Part shown: in pieces, positions 8,368 to 16,838 of the stretch
Layout of the letters: every line of letters begins with the position of its first letter
Numbering within the stretch: the stretch's first letter is position 1
NCBI GenBank assembly: GCA_002712845.1
Contig: PAUV01000036.1
Location: 1 to 17,813, forward strand
Direction: 5' to 3'
DNA from: Rhodopirellula sp.
Lineage (GTDB): Bacteria > Planctomycetota > Planctomycetia > Pirellulales > Pirellulaceae
DNA: 17,813 nt
Position numbers and translations under genes: made by a program
The notes under the pieces: model-generated
What the model was told of the DNA's origin: nothing
Seen by the model: the letters and a program-made list of their open reading frames with translations, nothing else
The model's database searches: none

Positions 8368-11300
8368 ATCGTTTGGTGACGCATTCATCATGATTGATCA
8401 GAGTGTTGGCAACACTGGCCCAAGCTGCGATCGAAGCCAATGATTCGTTCGACACCGCATTGGCATGTGGCTCTACTCCTCCTGCTGACTCCCCGTTCAG
8501 ATAAAACTGGATCTTGCCGGACTTGAAATCCGCCGTACATACCACATGTGTCCATTCGCCAGCCGCTGGTGCGCGATCAGCCATGACCACAGTGTCCCCG
8601 CAAATGAAACGCAAACCACCGTGCAAATCCAACAACAGGCCATCCGCTTTGCCCGGGGTGATTTTATCCCACAGACGTCCTCCACCAGCAGCGACTGGCC
8701 TGACCCAGGCTTCCAGCGTCAGTCCCTCGGAAAATTCCAATGCCGCAGTTTTTTGAAACGTCTCTGGTTCTCCCAAGGAAGGCAGGGAACTGGAAACCAC
8801 CGGCTTCACCTCGCCGACAACCTTTCGATCACGTGGCAGCGCCGCAAGACTCTTGACCTGAGCCTCACTCATTGGGACCGCGAAAATACTTGCTCGACCA
8901 AATTTGCCTGCAAACTTCTCCTGCCCATTGGGGGTTGCACCTAAACGAAATTCGTGCGTGTTGGCTGGCAACCCAAACTCAACAGTTGACTTGCGATAAT
9001 CGCCAAATTCTCCATTGGAAAGATACTCTCGAGCCGCTCCAGGATTGGCAAGAAAATGATCGCGTTGAGTTACATAGAGACGTTGAATGACCTCGCTTTC
9101 CTGTTGCCTGGGTTGGCGACTAGTCAGCATCCGAAACATGTCGTTGGCGATTGCTTCATCAGCATCTCTTCCATGCTGATCCAGTAATCGCTGGCCCAGC
9201 GCACGGCCCGCCTCAACAAACTGCGGTCCATTCAACATTGCCAACGCTTGCAGTGGTGACGAAGTACGTTCACGCTTGACGCGACAGACATCCCGTTTGG
9301 CAGCATCGAGTGCCATCATGACGGGCGCCGGTCCCGTGCGTTTCCAATAGGTGTAGAGTGACCTGCGATACAAACCCTCTCCCTTGTCGGGTGAGGACGG
9401 TTTGAAAGAGGCCGCCAGTTCATACGGTTTTACGGGTGGTCCACCGATCTTGTCCACCAACAAGCCACTAGCCGCCAAAACGTTGTCCCGCAACATTTCA
9501 GCAGGCCAACGATAAGAGGGCGCACGAGCCAGAAGTTCATTTTCCGGGTCCAGTTTCAACAATTGCTCAGACACGACACTCGATTGCCGATAAGCCGTCG
9601 ACATCACCATCTGCTTCAACAACCGCTTCACATTCCAACCGTTCGCAACAAAATCGTTTGCCAGCCAGTCGAGCAACTCAGGATGGGTTGGCAATGCACC
9701 TTGCCTGCCAAAATCCTCTGGAGTACGGACAATCCCGTCACCAAAAATGAGTTGCCAATAATGGTTGACCGCGACTCGAGCAGTGAGAGGATGATCGGGA
9801 TCCGTCATCCATTTTGCAAGGCCAAGCCGATTCTTGGGCAACGATGGATTCATGGCTGGCAGCACGTCAGGCGTGGCAGCCTGCACTTGTTCTAATCGGT
9901 GGCTGTATTCACCACGTTGTAGTACAAAGGATTCTTTGGGCTGTGGTAACTCACGCATCACCATGATCTCGGTCGCCCGATCAAGCGCAGTGCACAGCTG
10001 TGTTCTCACTGATGCCAACTTTTTTCGAAACTCAGCATGTTGGTCTGACGCATTCAACGTCATATGCTGGACCAGCATCCTTCTCTGCACACCAGAAATT
10101 TCTTCCTCACCTTTGAGTTTCTGCAGTTGGTCCAAGGTTTGTTGTTGATCATGTTTCAAGGCGATTTCCAAATCCGAAATCTGCCGATCAAAAATCTGAA
10201 ACGATGAAACTTCTCCCTTAGTGAATCCACGATCTCGAAATCGTGCGCCGATGGCAATCGTGTTCCCTCCACCACCGGTAATATTTTTGGTCAACTTGTC
10301 CTTAACAAGATCGACCTCTGCACGTTTACCATCAATAAAAATTGAAATGCCATTGGCTGAACTGCTTCCGTCGTAAGTGACCGCCACATCAACCCAGCGG
10401 TTCACAGGAATCACTTGCCTGGTTTTGACACTGATGGCATTACCTGGCCAGAAGTGAATCAAGGACGCACTCAACTTGCCATCCTCAATCAACAACTGAT
10501 AACCACGACTCCCGGCATCGGTCCACGCCCTTGAGCGATGAAAAACCACAGCACGCTGTTTTGCATCGGGGGTCTTCAATGACAGACTGACTGAAAACGC
10601 TGCATGACGTTTGAAGTTCCCTGTTTTCAGGGTAATCGCATCGTCACCGGTCAACTGGGCTGCAGGCTGACCACGCTGATCGGTTGTTTTGGAATTGCGG
10701 CCCCCGACAACATTAAAATCGACTGTTTCGATCGGGTCACTACCTTGGGCCTGTAAAGCAGCATCCACCAACTCAGTTTTTGACAAAGCGTCCAAGCTGG
10801 TTGTTTCCGGTTCTTTGATTGCTTCAAGCTGTGATTGCAATGTCCCAATCTGTTTCTTCTGTTCATCATTGAAGATTGCAAGAGTCGGCGTTGGAACCGA
10901 ATTGGTGAAGTATGAATAGAGCCCTGATTCATCGATGTTGTTGAAGTACGAAAACAGCTGGTAATATTCTTTCTGTGATAGCGGATCGTACTTGTGATCA
11001 TGACACCGAGCGCATTCAAGCGTGAGCCCCATGAAAGCAGTGGCAAAGGTCTGCGTTCTGTCCACGACATACTCAACGCGAAACTCTTCCTCAACACTGC
11101 CACCCTCAACTTTTTGAGGGTGCAAACGATTGAAGGTCGTCGCCAACACCTGGTCGTCCGATGCCTCCGGAAGCAAATCACCTGCCAGTTGTTCGATGAC
11201 GAACTGATCATACGACATATTGGAATTGAAAGCGCGGATTACCCAGTCACGCCACGGCCAGACATACCGGTCACGGTCCACCTGATATCCGTAGGTATCG

Positions 11301-11983
11301 CTATACCGAGCAACATCCATCCAATCCGAGGCCATCCGCTGTCCATAATGATTCGAACGCATCAAGCGATCGACGAGTTTGCCAAAGGCCTCTGGAGAGT
11401 CATCACCCAAAAAGGCATCAATTTCACTCAGCGTCGGTGGCAGTCCGGTCAAATCCAGCGTCCCCCGCCGAATCAATTTTTCACGGGGTGCCAATGTTGA
11501 ATACCCCAAGCCCCGTGACTCAAGCTTGGACAACACAAAGTTGTCAATCTGATTACTCACGCGTCCCTTGGCGATCACCTTTGGCAGATCAGGTTGCCCT
11601 CGTTTTTCGAAGGCCCAATGTTTTTTCCAGGTCGCACCCTGTGCGATCCATTCCGAGATCAGTTTTTTCTCTTCAGCTGAAACTGCAAGATTCGATTCCG
11701 GAGGCGGCATCACCTCATCGATATCATCGGAGAAGATACGGCTGACAAGTTCACTTGCGTCTGGTTTTCCGGGAACGATAACGTCAAACGCTTCCTCTTT
11801 CAGATCCAATCGCAGTTCGGCTTCACGTGTGCCGCTATCCGGACCATGACAAACATAACAACGATCAGAAAGGATCGGTCTAATATCGCGATCGAAATCG
11901 ATTTTTCTCGGTGCCTGTTGCGCAAAGGCTAAACCCAGGAAACATTGAAAAAACAGTGCAGCGAGGAAGCTGATTTTTTGCAT
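8366..11983 (-). CDS. PSCyt1-DUF1549-LamG-DUF1553 protein with a second LamG nested near the C-terminus
   Basis: A 1205-residue exported cytochrome-like protein. Sec signal at 1-21 (cleavage after AFA). PSCyt1 (PF07635) at about 27-120 with a heme motif C42-Y-V-C-H46. DUF1549/PSCyt2 (PF07583) at about 144-345, with NQIDNFVLSKL, LDLTGLPPT and a second CxxCH, C324-A-R-C-H328, in the conserved CHDHKYDP. A LamG-like concanavalin-fold domain at about 440-610 (GYQLLIEDGKLSASL, WVDVAVTYDG, IFIDGKRAEV). DUF1553/PSD1 (PF07587) from about 717, with HPLTARVAVNHYWQLIFG and [11 protein letters not shown] second LamG-like stretch at about 1000-1171 (LTLEAWVRP, GEWTHVVCT, IQFYLNGESAGG) interrupts the DUF1553 end. 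The protein closes with the usual final DUF1553 helix (WASVANTLINHDECVTKR). Likely envelope-located, binding heme c and probably a polysaccharide. The start is set by the signal peptide; no strong ribosome binding site is seen. Confidence 0.9.
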   Translation of the reverse strand: MQKISFLAALFFQCFLGLAFAQQAPRKIDFDRDIRPILSDRCYVCHGPDSGTREAELRLDLKEEAFDVIVPGKPDASELVSRIFSDDIDEVMPPPESNLAVSAEEKKLISEWIAQGATWKKHWAFEKRGQPDLPKVIAKGRVSNQIDNFVLSKLESRGLGYSTLAPREKLIRRGTLDLTGLPPTLSEIDAFLGDDSPEAFGKLVDRLMRSNHYGQRMASDWMDVARYSDTYGYQVDRDRYVWPWRDWVIRAFNSNMSYDQFVIEQLAGDLLPEASDDQVLATTFNRLHPQKVEGGSVEEEFRVEYVVDRTQTFATAFMGLTLECARCHDHKYDPLSQKEYYQLFSYFNNIDESGLYSYFTNSVPTPTLAIFNDEQKKQIGTLQSQLEAIKEPETTSLDALSKTELVDAALQAQGSDPIETVDFNVVGGRNSKTTDQRGQPAAQLTGDDAITLKTGNFKRHAAFSVSLSLKTPDAKQRAVVFHRSRAWTDAGSRGYQLLIEDGKLSASLIHFWPGNAISVKTRQVIPVNRWVDVAVTYDGSSSANGISIFIDGKRAEVDLVKDKLTKNITGGGGNTIAIGARFRDRGFTKGEVSSFQIFDRQISDLEIALKHDQQQTLDQLQKLKGEEEISGVQRRMLVQHMTLNASDQHAEFRKKLASVRTQLCTALDRATEIMVMRELPQPKESFVLQRGEYSHRLEQVQAATPDVLPAMNPSLPKNRLGLAKWMTDPDHPLTARVAVNHYWQLIFGDGIVRTPEDFGRQGALPTHPELLDWLANDFVANGWNVKRLLKQMVMSTAYRQSSVVSEQLLKLDPENELLARAPSYRWPAEMLRDNVLAASGLLVDKIGGPPVKPYELAASFKPSSPDKGEGLYRRSLYTYWKRTGPAPVMMALDAAKRDVCRVKRERTSSPLQALAMLNGPQFVEAGRALGQRLLDQHGRDADEAIANDMFRMLTSRQPRQQESEVIQRLYVTQRDHFLANPGAAREYLSNGEFGDYRKSTVEFGLPANTHEFRLGATPNGQEKFAGKFGRASIFAVPMSEAQVKSLAALPRDRKVVGEVKPVVSSSLPSLGEPETFQKTAALEFSEGLTLEAWVRPVAAGGGRLWDKITPGKADGLLLDLHGGLRFICGDTVVMADRAPAAGEWTHVVCTADFKSGKIQFYLNGESAGGVEPHANAVSNESLASIAAWASVANTLINHDECVTKR

Positions 11984-12140
11984 CGACTGTTGGATTCCGC
12001 TTAAAAAAACATGCCACTTCTACCGTGACGACACCAAGACCTGGGTCACCGAAATCTCGTTGGATGACAGTATTTCACCGAAGCAAGCAGACAGTCGATA
12101 TCCAGATCTGTCCAGTATGACTGCCAATTCTCACAACGTC

Positions 12141-12197
12141 TTGTACTTTATCCGCTAATAATTGTACATCTGCCGCATTACGATCGAGTCCTGTACA
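12141..12197. promoter_or_regulatory. Group of TTGTAC / TGTACA sites
   Basis: TTGTAC at 12141-12146, TTGTACA at 12162-12168 and TGTACAA at 12192-12198 lie within 58 bp. The last two contain the perfect palindrome TGTACA. The first two are 21 bp apart, two turns of the helix, so they would face the same side of the DNA. They sit about 160-215 bp upstream of the gene starting at 11983. This could be an operator array; the motif is short, so chance remains possible. Confidence 0.25.
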
Positions 12198-12235
12198 ACT
12201 CAAACATCGATTGAAAGAGAAACCGGATTGAGATA

Positions 12236-12385
12236 TCAGGGTTCAACCAACGGTTGCTGGTAAGTTCCCCCAGCCGTGATGGACATCACACTCACCGCAC
12301 CACGAGACCCCCAGTTTGGTTTTGCCACGAAGCAGATACCCGTAGGATAAGCAACTGTGAGTTCTGGGATTCTGAGGTCAGTCAC
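12236..12385 (-). other. Candidate small ORF inside a hairpin-rich element
   Basis: On the minus strand a GTG at 12385, with GGGGAG six nt upstream, opens a 49-codon frame ending in TGA at 12238-12236. The predicted peptide includes TVAYPTGICFVAKPNWGSRG and MSITAGGTYQQPLVEP; I recognise no domain. A second minus-strand frame is also open across most of the same stretch (with RGKTKLGVSWCGECDVHHGW). The strand can form several back-to-back hairpins: AGGT/ACCT at 12375-12387, TATCC/GGGTA at 12337-12349 (one wobble), GTGATG/CATCAC at 12276-12289, GCTGG/CCAGC at 12256-12274 and CAACC/GGTTG at 12244-12256. It may be a small protein gene, a structured RNA, or a copy of a dispersed genomic repeat. 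The last seems most likely to me, from its look and position rather than any comparison. Confidence 0.35.
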
Positions 12386-12469
12386 CTACTGCTCCCCGAC
12401 AACAATTTTTCTTGAAGCGTCAGCCGATTTTCAGTTCAAGGATGCGAAGGGAGAATCGTCGCTTCGAGA

Positions 12470-13933
12470 TCAAGCCAGAATTTCTTGAACAACCTTGCCG
12501 GGTTGCCCATCTGTCAACGTCTGGTCGCGATTGCTGCGATTGAAGATCAGATCCTGATGATCAAGACCAAACAGATGCAACAGGGTGGCGTGGTAATCAT
12601 AGTGGTTCACAACATTTTCAATCGCTTTGTGTCCCCATTCATCCGTCTTGCCGTGAACATGGCCAGCCTTGAACCCTCCACCTGCCAACCACATGCTGAA
12701 TCCATAAGTATTGTGGTCCCGTCCGATTTTTGCTTTCCCGGCATCGTTTTGAACAACGGGCAGTCGTCCCATCTCGCCACCCCAATGCACAACCGTCGAA
12801 TCAAGTAAACCACGTTGTTTGAGATCCTTGACTAGCGCGGCAGAAGGGCGATCAACTTTTTGGCAGGCAGCTGGAAGTCGACTGGCAATACTGCCGTGAC
12901 TATCCCAAAGCTGGTTTGCGGTATACACCTGAACGAACCGCACCCCACGCTCAACCAACCTGCGAGCGATCAAACAACGACTCCCATAATCGGCAGTCGC
13001 TTTCTCATGCATGCCATACATTTCCTGAGTCTTCTTGCTTTCCTGACTCAAGTCGAGTGCTTCAGTAGCAGATGTTTGCATCCGGGCAGCTAGCTGATAA
13101 CTGGCGATGCGAGCCTGGAGATCAGTACTGTCAGGATACCCCGTGAGATGATTCGCATTGAGTTGCTCGAGGTATTCGAGCGCCCGCCGTTGAGCCTTTC
13201 CCTTCAAATGGGAAGGAGGTGTCAAATCGAGAATGCGGGGTTCCCGTGGTCGAACCACCGTACCCTGATAAATTGATGGCAGCCAGCCGTTGGACCAATT
13301 CTCAACTCCCAGCACAGGCAATTGCCCAGGATCAATCAGCGACATGAAAGCAGGCAGACTACCGGACTCGCTGCCCAATCCATAAGTCAACCAGCTACCG
13401 AGTGAGGGTCGGCCTTCGGCCGTGCGTCCAGACTGCAATGCCCGAATCGATTGCCCATGGTTATTCACACCGGTATGCATCGATCGAATCAGGCAGATAT
13501 CGTCTGCGATGGATCCGGTATGCGGAATCAGCTCGGACAGTTCCATCCCAGACTGTCCCTGAGGCTGAAATTTCCATGGACTGTGAAACACCTTGGAACT
13601 GGACTGCGCGGCATTGTCGTACTTGATCTCCCCAGGAAATTCTTTTCCATCGTACTTTGCCATTTCAGGCTTGGGGTCAAACATATCGTGATGGCTGGGC
13701 CCACCCTGCATCCACAACGAGATCATGGCTCGTGCTTTGGGCTCACCGGGAGGTACCTTGGGGGTCGTGTCGTGGACACGCTTTTGCAGATCGGGCTTCT
13801 TGACCTCCGCCATACTCCGGTTCTGGCTGATCAGCCACGCTAACGCGACACTGCTGACATTCATTGCGCCCGACGCCAGAAAATGACGACGTGAACCAGA
13901 GGTGCATTGTTTGGAGTGTCTCTTCATGGCCAT
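12470..13933 (-). CDS. DUF1501 family Tat-exported protein (first copy)
   Basis: A 487-residue DUF1501 (PF07394) protein, paralogous to the one at 6886-8358 but clearly diverged. A twin-arginine motif lies at 14-19 (S-R-R-H-F-L), followed by a weakly hydrophobic stretch (VSSVALAWLI). Family landmarks: SLWMQGGPSHHD ending near 83, WGGEMGR at about 383, GRDHN, MWLAGGGFKAG and HGKTDEWG. Reaction unknown; conserved Asp/His residues and superfamily membership suggest a metal-dependent hydrolase or a degenerate relative. The frame can be extended to a TTG at 13945, just 2 nt after the upstream stop. ATGs at 13933 and 13927 are more credible; a GAG 8 nt before 13927 slightly favours the latter. The gap to the upstream DUF1549/DUF1553 gene is about 14 nt, so the two are one operon. 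Confidence 0.9.
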   Translation of the reverse strand: MAMKRHSKQCTSGSRRHFLASGAMNVSSVALAWLISQNRSMAEVKKPDLQKRVHDTTPKVPPGEPKARAMISLWMQGGPSHHDMFDPKPEMAKYDGKEFPGEIKYDNAAQSSSKVFHSPWKFQPQGQSGMELSELIPHTGSIADDICLIRSMHTGVNNHGQSIRALQSGRTAEGRPSLGSWLTYGLGSESGSLPAFMSLIDPGQLPVLGVENWSNGWLPSIYQGTVVRPREPRILDLTPPSHLKGKAQRRALEYLEQLNANHLTGYPDSTDLQARIASYQLAARMQTSATEALDLSQESKKTQEMYGMHEKATADYGSRCLIARRLVERGVRFVQVYTANQLWDSHGSIASRLPAACQKVDRPSAALVKDLKQRGLLDSTVVHWGGEMGRLPVVQNDAGKAKIGRDHNTYGFSMWLAGGGFKAGHVHGKTDEWGHKAIENVVNHYDYHATLLHLFGLDHQDLIFNRSNRDQTLTDGQPGKVVQEILA

Positions 13934-13947
13934 CTCAATCAACAATC

Positions 13948-16581
13948 TTAATCAACGTAAAGAAACTCGTTTGACCCCATCAACATCTGGCACATCACCG
14001 CCAGTGCTTCAAGCTCAGCACTTTTAGCAGGCGGCTTCCCATCGGCAGCTTTGTAATCCGCCTGTTGTTCAAAGACCGATTGCTGTTCTGCAAGAAACCC
14101 TAATGTTGCTTCGCGTTCCAGTGCACTGGGATGACGGCTGTAAACCGCTTGCCATGCCGCGTCAATCCGCTCGGCCGGGTCCAATCCAAGTTGGGACAAC
14201 TGCTCCGCAAAATGTCGCGAGTAAGTCAGTAGCAACTCACTGTTCATCATCAACAGTGACTGGGTAGAAGCGGTCGAGACGTTCCGCTTATCACAGTTGG
14301 GTGACATGGGCGGTTGGTCAAAAGCTTCCAGAACAGCCAATGGTCTGCTACGTCGCATTTGTATGTAAATGCTTCGACGATACTGTTCCCCCTTCATGTC
14401 GATGACACTACCCGGTCGTCCGGCATTCGAGTTATCTTTGCCAATGACGAATCGACCCACGCGATCTGCCATCACAGGCACCGCTGGCCCGCGAGATTTG
14501 GTGTTCAACTTTCCCGAGATATCGAGAATACAATCACGAACAATCTCGGCGTCCAGACGTCGCAACCTTCCAGAACCAAACAAGGTGTTGTCCGGGTCCA
14601 CCCGGTTCCTGTCTGCATGGTTGGTAACCGCTTGCCGCCAGGCACGTGATTGCAGGATCAATCGGTGCAGATGTTTCAAGCTCCAACCACTTTCGATGAA
14701 TTCGACGGCCAGCCAATCCAACAGTTCAGGATGCGAGGGTGCCATTCCCTGCACGCCAAAGTCTCCCGGTGTCTCCACAAGCCCCCGGCCAAAATGCTGT
14801 CGCCAAACGCGATTGACAATAACCCGCGCGGTCAGCGGATAATCCGGGTGAGTCAATCGCTTTGCTAATGCCAGGCGTCGACCACTGGTAGCAACATCGC
14901 TTGTCTCTGCAGGAATACTCGGCAGACTGCTGTTCAGCGAGACAACACTCAAACCACCCGGCTGCAATTCCTGTCGTGTCTGATCCGGGTTACCTCTGAA
15001 CAGCAGGTGAGTTGCCGGCAAACGCCCGGGTTTTTCGGTGATCGCCCGAATGAACTCCTGTTTTGGTTTGGTCGCACGTATCTGAGTTGCCTTTGCCGCC
15101 AGTTCCTTAAGCTCGTCGGCCGCCTTGCGATCGTACAGGTACAACGAACCGGAGGTGACATTCAAGTTGGGATGTTTCTTGAACAACTGATTTTGCTCAG
15201 GCGTGCGTTTCGCTGCGGCAGTTTCGTGCGCAGCTCGAGCCAACTCATGCACCGATTCTGGTAATTCCTTCAACTGTTTCTCAAACGTTGCGGAGATGAA
15301 CACCTTTTGCTGGCTGGTACGTTGCGCATCCACCTTCTTGGCTTCGACCTCAATCTCTGCAGCCCGTTTCCGGTCTTCATCGGTGTACAAAGAAACTCGA
15401 CGCTTTGTGGGCACCTGCCATTTTTCGGGATCAAACGCAGGCTGGAAAATTGCCCGGAACCGGTAGTAATCCGCTTGGCTGATTGGATCGTAACGATGGT
15501 CATGACACTGGGCACATCCCACCGTCAGTCCCAGAAAGGAGGAGGACACAATGCGGATGGTATCAGCCATCGTGTCATGACGCGCCTGCAACTTGTCGGC
15601 AACCGCACCACCCGTACCATCGGGTGCCATACGCAAAAACCCAGTAGCCACTAAACGTTTTGCATCAGCCGCTGAAAGATTTTTCAAGGGTGAAGTGACC
15701 AACTCATCACCGGCAAGTTGCTCTGTGATGAACTGATCAAATGGCATGTCCGCATTGAACGACTCGATCACGTAGTCACGATATCTCCAGGCATCAGGGC
15801 GTTCTGAATCAGCATCCGTGTAGCCTTCGCTATCTGCATACCCAGCAACATCCAGCCAATGCCGTGCCCACCGCTCACCGTAATGGGGTGACTCCAGCAT
15901 CGTATCGACTGTAACCGACCATATTTTTTCTGCACCGTCAGCCGAGGCTATCGAATCGACAAAGCTTTGAACCGATTCCGGACTCGGTGGAAGCCCGAGA
16001 AGATCAAGCGATAAACGTCGCAACAGTTTTCGCGGAGGTGCGGTCGGGCTGAACTCCAGATCATGTTTTTTCAGTTCACTCAGCAGAAATGCGTCAATTG
16101 GATTGGCAACCAGATCGGCATTCACCTGAGTCGGGACAGTGGGGCGTCGAATCGGCTGCAAAGACCAGTGGGCCTTGTCTTCCTCAGTGAGATAGGGTTC
16201 CAAACCGAGACTCTCGGGTTCCTCTCGGACGGTGCCGGCACCCGCAACAATCCAGTCGTGAATGACACGCAGCTCTTTCCTGCTGATCTGCTTGCTTTCG
16301 TCTGGTGGCATTTCACCGTCACGCAAACGCTGATACAGCGGACTCTCCTCTGGTTTTCCTGGCACAATGGCTGCCCCTGAATCACCACCCCGATGCATGA
16401 ACCGGACCAATCTGAGATCGAGATTTCCCTGAAGCTCAGGCTCTTCCCCATGGCATTGAAAACAGTGCGCACGAAGAATCGCCCGCACGTCGGTTTCAAA
16501 CCGCAGGGGCGCAGCAGATTCAGCCCGCAAATATGCGGTGAACACCAAGACAAATAAGACAGCGCAAGTTAGACGGAGCAT
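13948..16581 (-). CDS. PSCyt1-DUF1549-DUF1553 exported cytochrome-like protein
   Basis: An 877-residue protein of the compact, LamG-free form. Sec signal at 1-20 ([20 protein letters not shown]). PSCyt1 at about 29-110 with the heme motif C40-F-Q-C-H44 and the typical GEMPP segment before a WIVAGA helix. DUF1549 at about 159-381 with [38 protein letters not shown] and a second CxxCH, C356-A-Q-C-H360, in CHDHRYDP. A charged helical linker (about 390-470) may form a coiled coil. DUF1553 runs from about 567 ([41 protein letters not shown]) to a normal C-terminus. The open frame reaches a GTG at 16689, but that extension is hydrophilic, precedes the signal peptide and runs into a tandem repeat, so the ATG at 16581 is preferred. 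It probably binds heme c outside the cytoplasm and works with the DUF1501 protein encoded just downstream. Exact role unknown. Confidence 0.9.
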   Translation of the reverse strand: MLRLTCAVLFVLVFTAYLRAESAAPLRFETDVRAILRAHCFQCHGEEPELQGNLDLRLVRFMHRGGDSGAAIVPGKPEESPLYQRLRDGEMPPDESKQISRKELRVIHDWIVAGAGTVREEPESLGLEPYLTEEDKAHWSLQPIRRPTVPTQVNADLVANPIDAFLLSELKKHDLEFSPTAPPRKLLRRLSLDLLGLPPSPESVQSFVDSIASADGAEKIWSVTVDTMLESPHYGERWARHWLDVAGYADSEGYTDADSERPDAWRYRDYVIESFNADMPFDQFITEQLAGDELVTSPLKNLSAADAKRLVATGFLRMAPDGTGGAVADKLQARHDTMADTIRIVSSSFLGLTVGCAQCHDHRYDPISQADYYRFRAIFQPAFDPEKWQVPTKRRVSLYTDEDRKRAAEIEVEAKKVDAQRTSQQKVFISATFEKQLKELPESVHELARAAHETAAAKRTPEQNQLFKKHPNLNVTSGSLYLYDRKAADELKELAAKATQIRATKPKQEFIRAITEKPGRLPATHLLFRGNPDQTRQELQPGGLSVVSLNSSLPSIPAETSDVATSGRRLALAKRLTHPDYPLTARVIVNRVWRQHFGRGLVETPGDFGVQGMAPSHPELLDWLAVEFIESGWSLKHLHRLILQSRAWRQAVTNHADRNRVDPDNTLFGSGRLRRLDAEIVRDCILDISGKLNTKSRGPAVPVMADRVGRFVIGKDNSNAGRPGSVIDMKGEQYRRSIYIQMRRSRPLAVLEAFDQPPMSPNCDKRNVSTASTQSLLMMNSELLLTYSRHFAEQLSQLGLDPAERIDAAWQAVYSRHPSALEREATLGFLAEQQSVFEQQADYKAADGKPPAKSAELEALAVMCQMLMGSNEFLYVD

Positions 16582-16672
16582 GGAACATTGCGGCAAGGTG
16601 GGCGATCGAGCGGGACCCTGATTGTGATCTGTTTCGATCCGAGGGCCCCCCATTGTACTCAAGTTCCAGATC

Positions 16673-16714
16673 GTTTGTGGCTGCGACACCGTCTGTTTGT
16701 GGCTGCGACACCGT
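16673..16714. repeat. Tandem direct repeat, two 20-bp copies at 22-bp period
   Basis: GTTTGTGGCTGCGACACCGT occurs identically at 16673-16692 and 16695-16714, separated by two bases. It lies 92-133 bp upstream of the preferred start of the DUF1549/DUF1553 gene at 16581, between that gene and the sulfatase. The spacing is close to two helical turns, which would put two protein-binding sites on the same DNA face. It could also be a recent slippage duplication. I saw no third copy in the window. Confidence 0.8.
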
Positions 16715-16838
16715 GCTCGTCAAATGCGAGTTCCCCGTGTTTGACTGGAAAGGATATCACCTCAGATCGTCGCTACGCGAAGCAATGAGCTGAAATCACT
16801 CATTACTGCCGAAGATCTCGCGTGGAAGATCCCTGCAT

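Larger units (their letters stand above)
11984..12469. other. 486-bp intergenic region between the two DUF1549/DUF1553-DUF1501 pairs
   Basis: It separates two probable transcription units and should hold the promoter of the larger DUF1549/DUF1553 gene. Contents: a candidate small-ORF or structured element at 12236-12400, a group of TGTACA-type sites at 12141-12197 (both listed separately), and a T7 tract on the minus strand at 12003-12009, only 20 nt before the start codon at 11983. A weak -10-like TACAAT lies on the minus strand at 12161-12166 without a matching -35. No intrinsic terminator with a proper T-run follows the DUF1501 gene ending at 12470. Confidence 0.5.

Noticed and set aside
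9563..11500. Several plus-strand open frames (for example 9563-9895 and 10994-11500) and a minus-strand frame at 10651-11211
   Set aside because: All lie inside the well-supported DUF1549/DUF1553 gene in other frames and have low-complexity, domain-free translations.
12003..12040. Attenuator-like structure before the gene at 11983 (GTGAC/GTCAC pair, then a T7 tract)
   Set aside because: The stem is only 5 bp, and about 15 nt separate it from the T-tract, so it does not meet the pattern of an intrinsic terminator.
13943..13945. TTG start for the first DUF1501 gene
   Set aside because: In-frame ATGs lie 12 and 18 nt downstream, closer to the Tat motif, and no ribosome binding site supports the TTG.
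13451..14842. Plus-strand frames at 13451-13843 and 14369-14842
   Set aside because: Antisense to conserved DUF1501 and DUF1553 coding sequence; no ribosome binding site or recognisable protein.
16122..16553. Minus-strand frame of 143 codons
   Set aside because: Alternative frame within the PSCyt1 region, where the main frame carries a signal peptide and the CFQCH motif.
16673..16714. Possible CRISPR array
   Set aside because: Only two copies separated by two bases, no spacers and no cas genes.
16784..16804. AATGAG/CTCATT inverted repeat after the sulfatase stop as a terminator
   Set aside because: Six-bp stem with a 9-nt loop and no T-run on the minus strand; may be chance.
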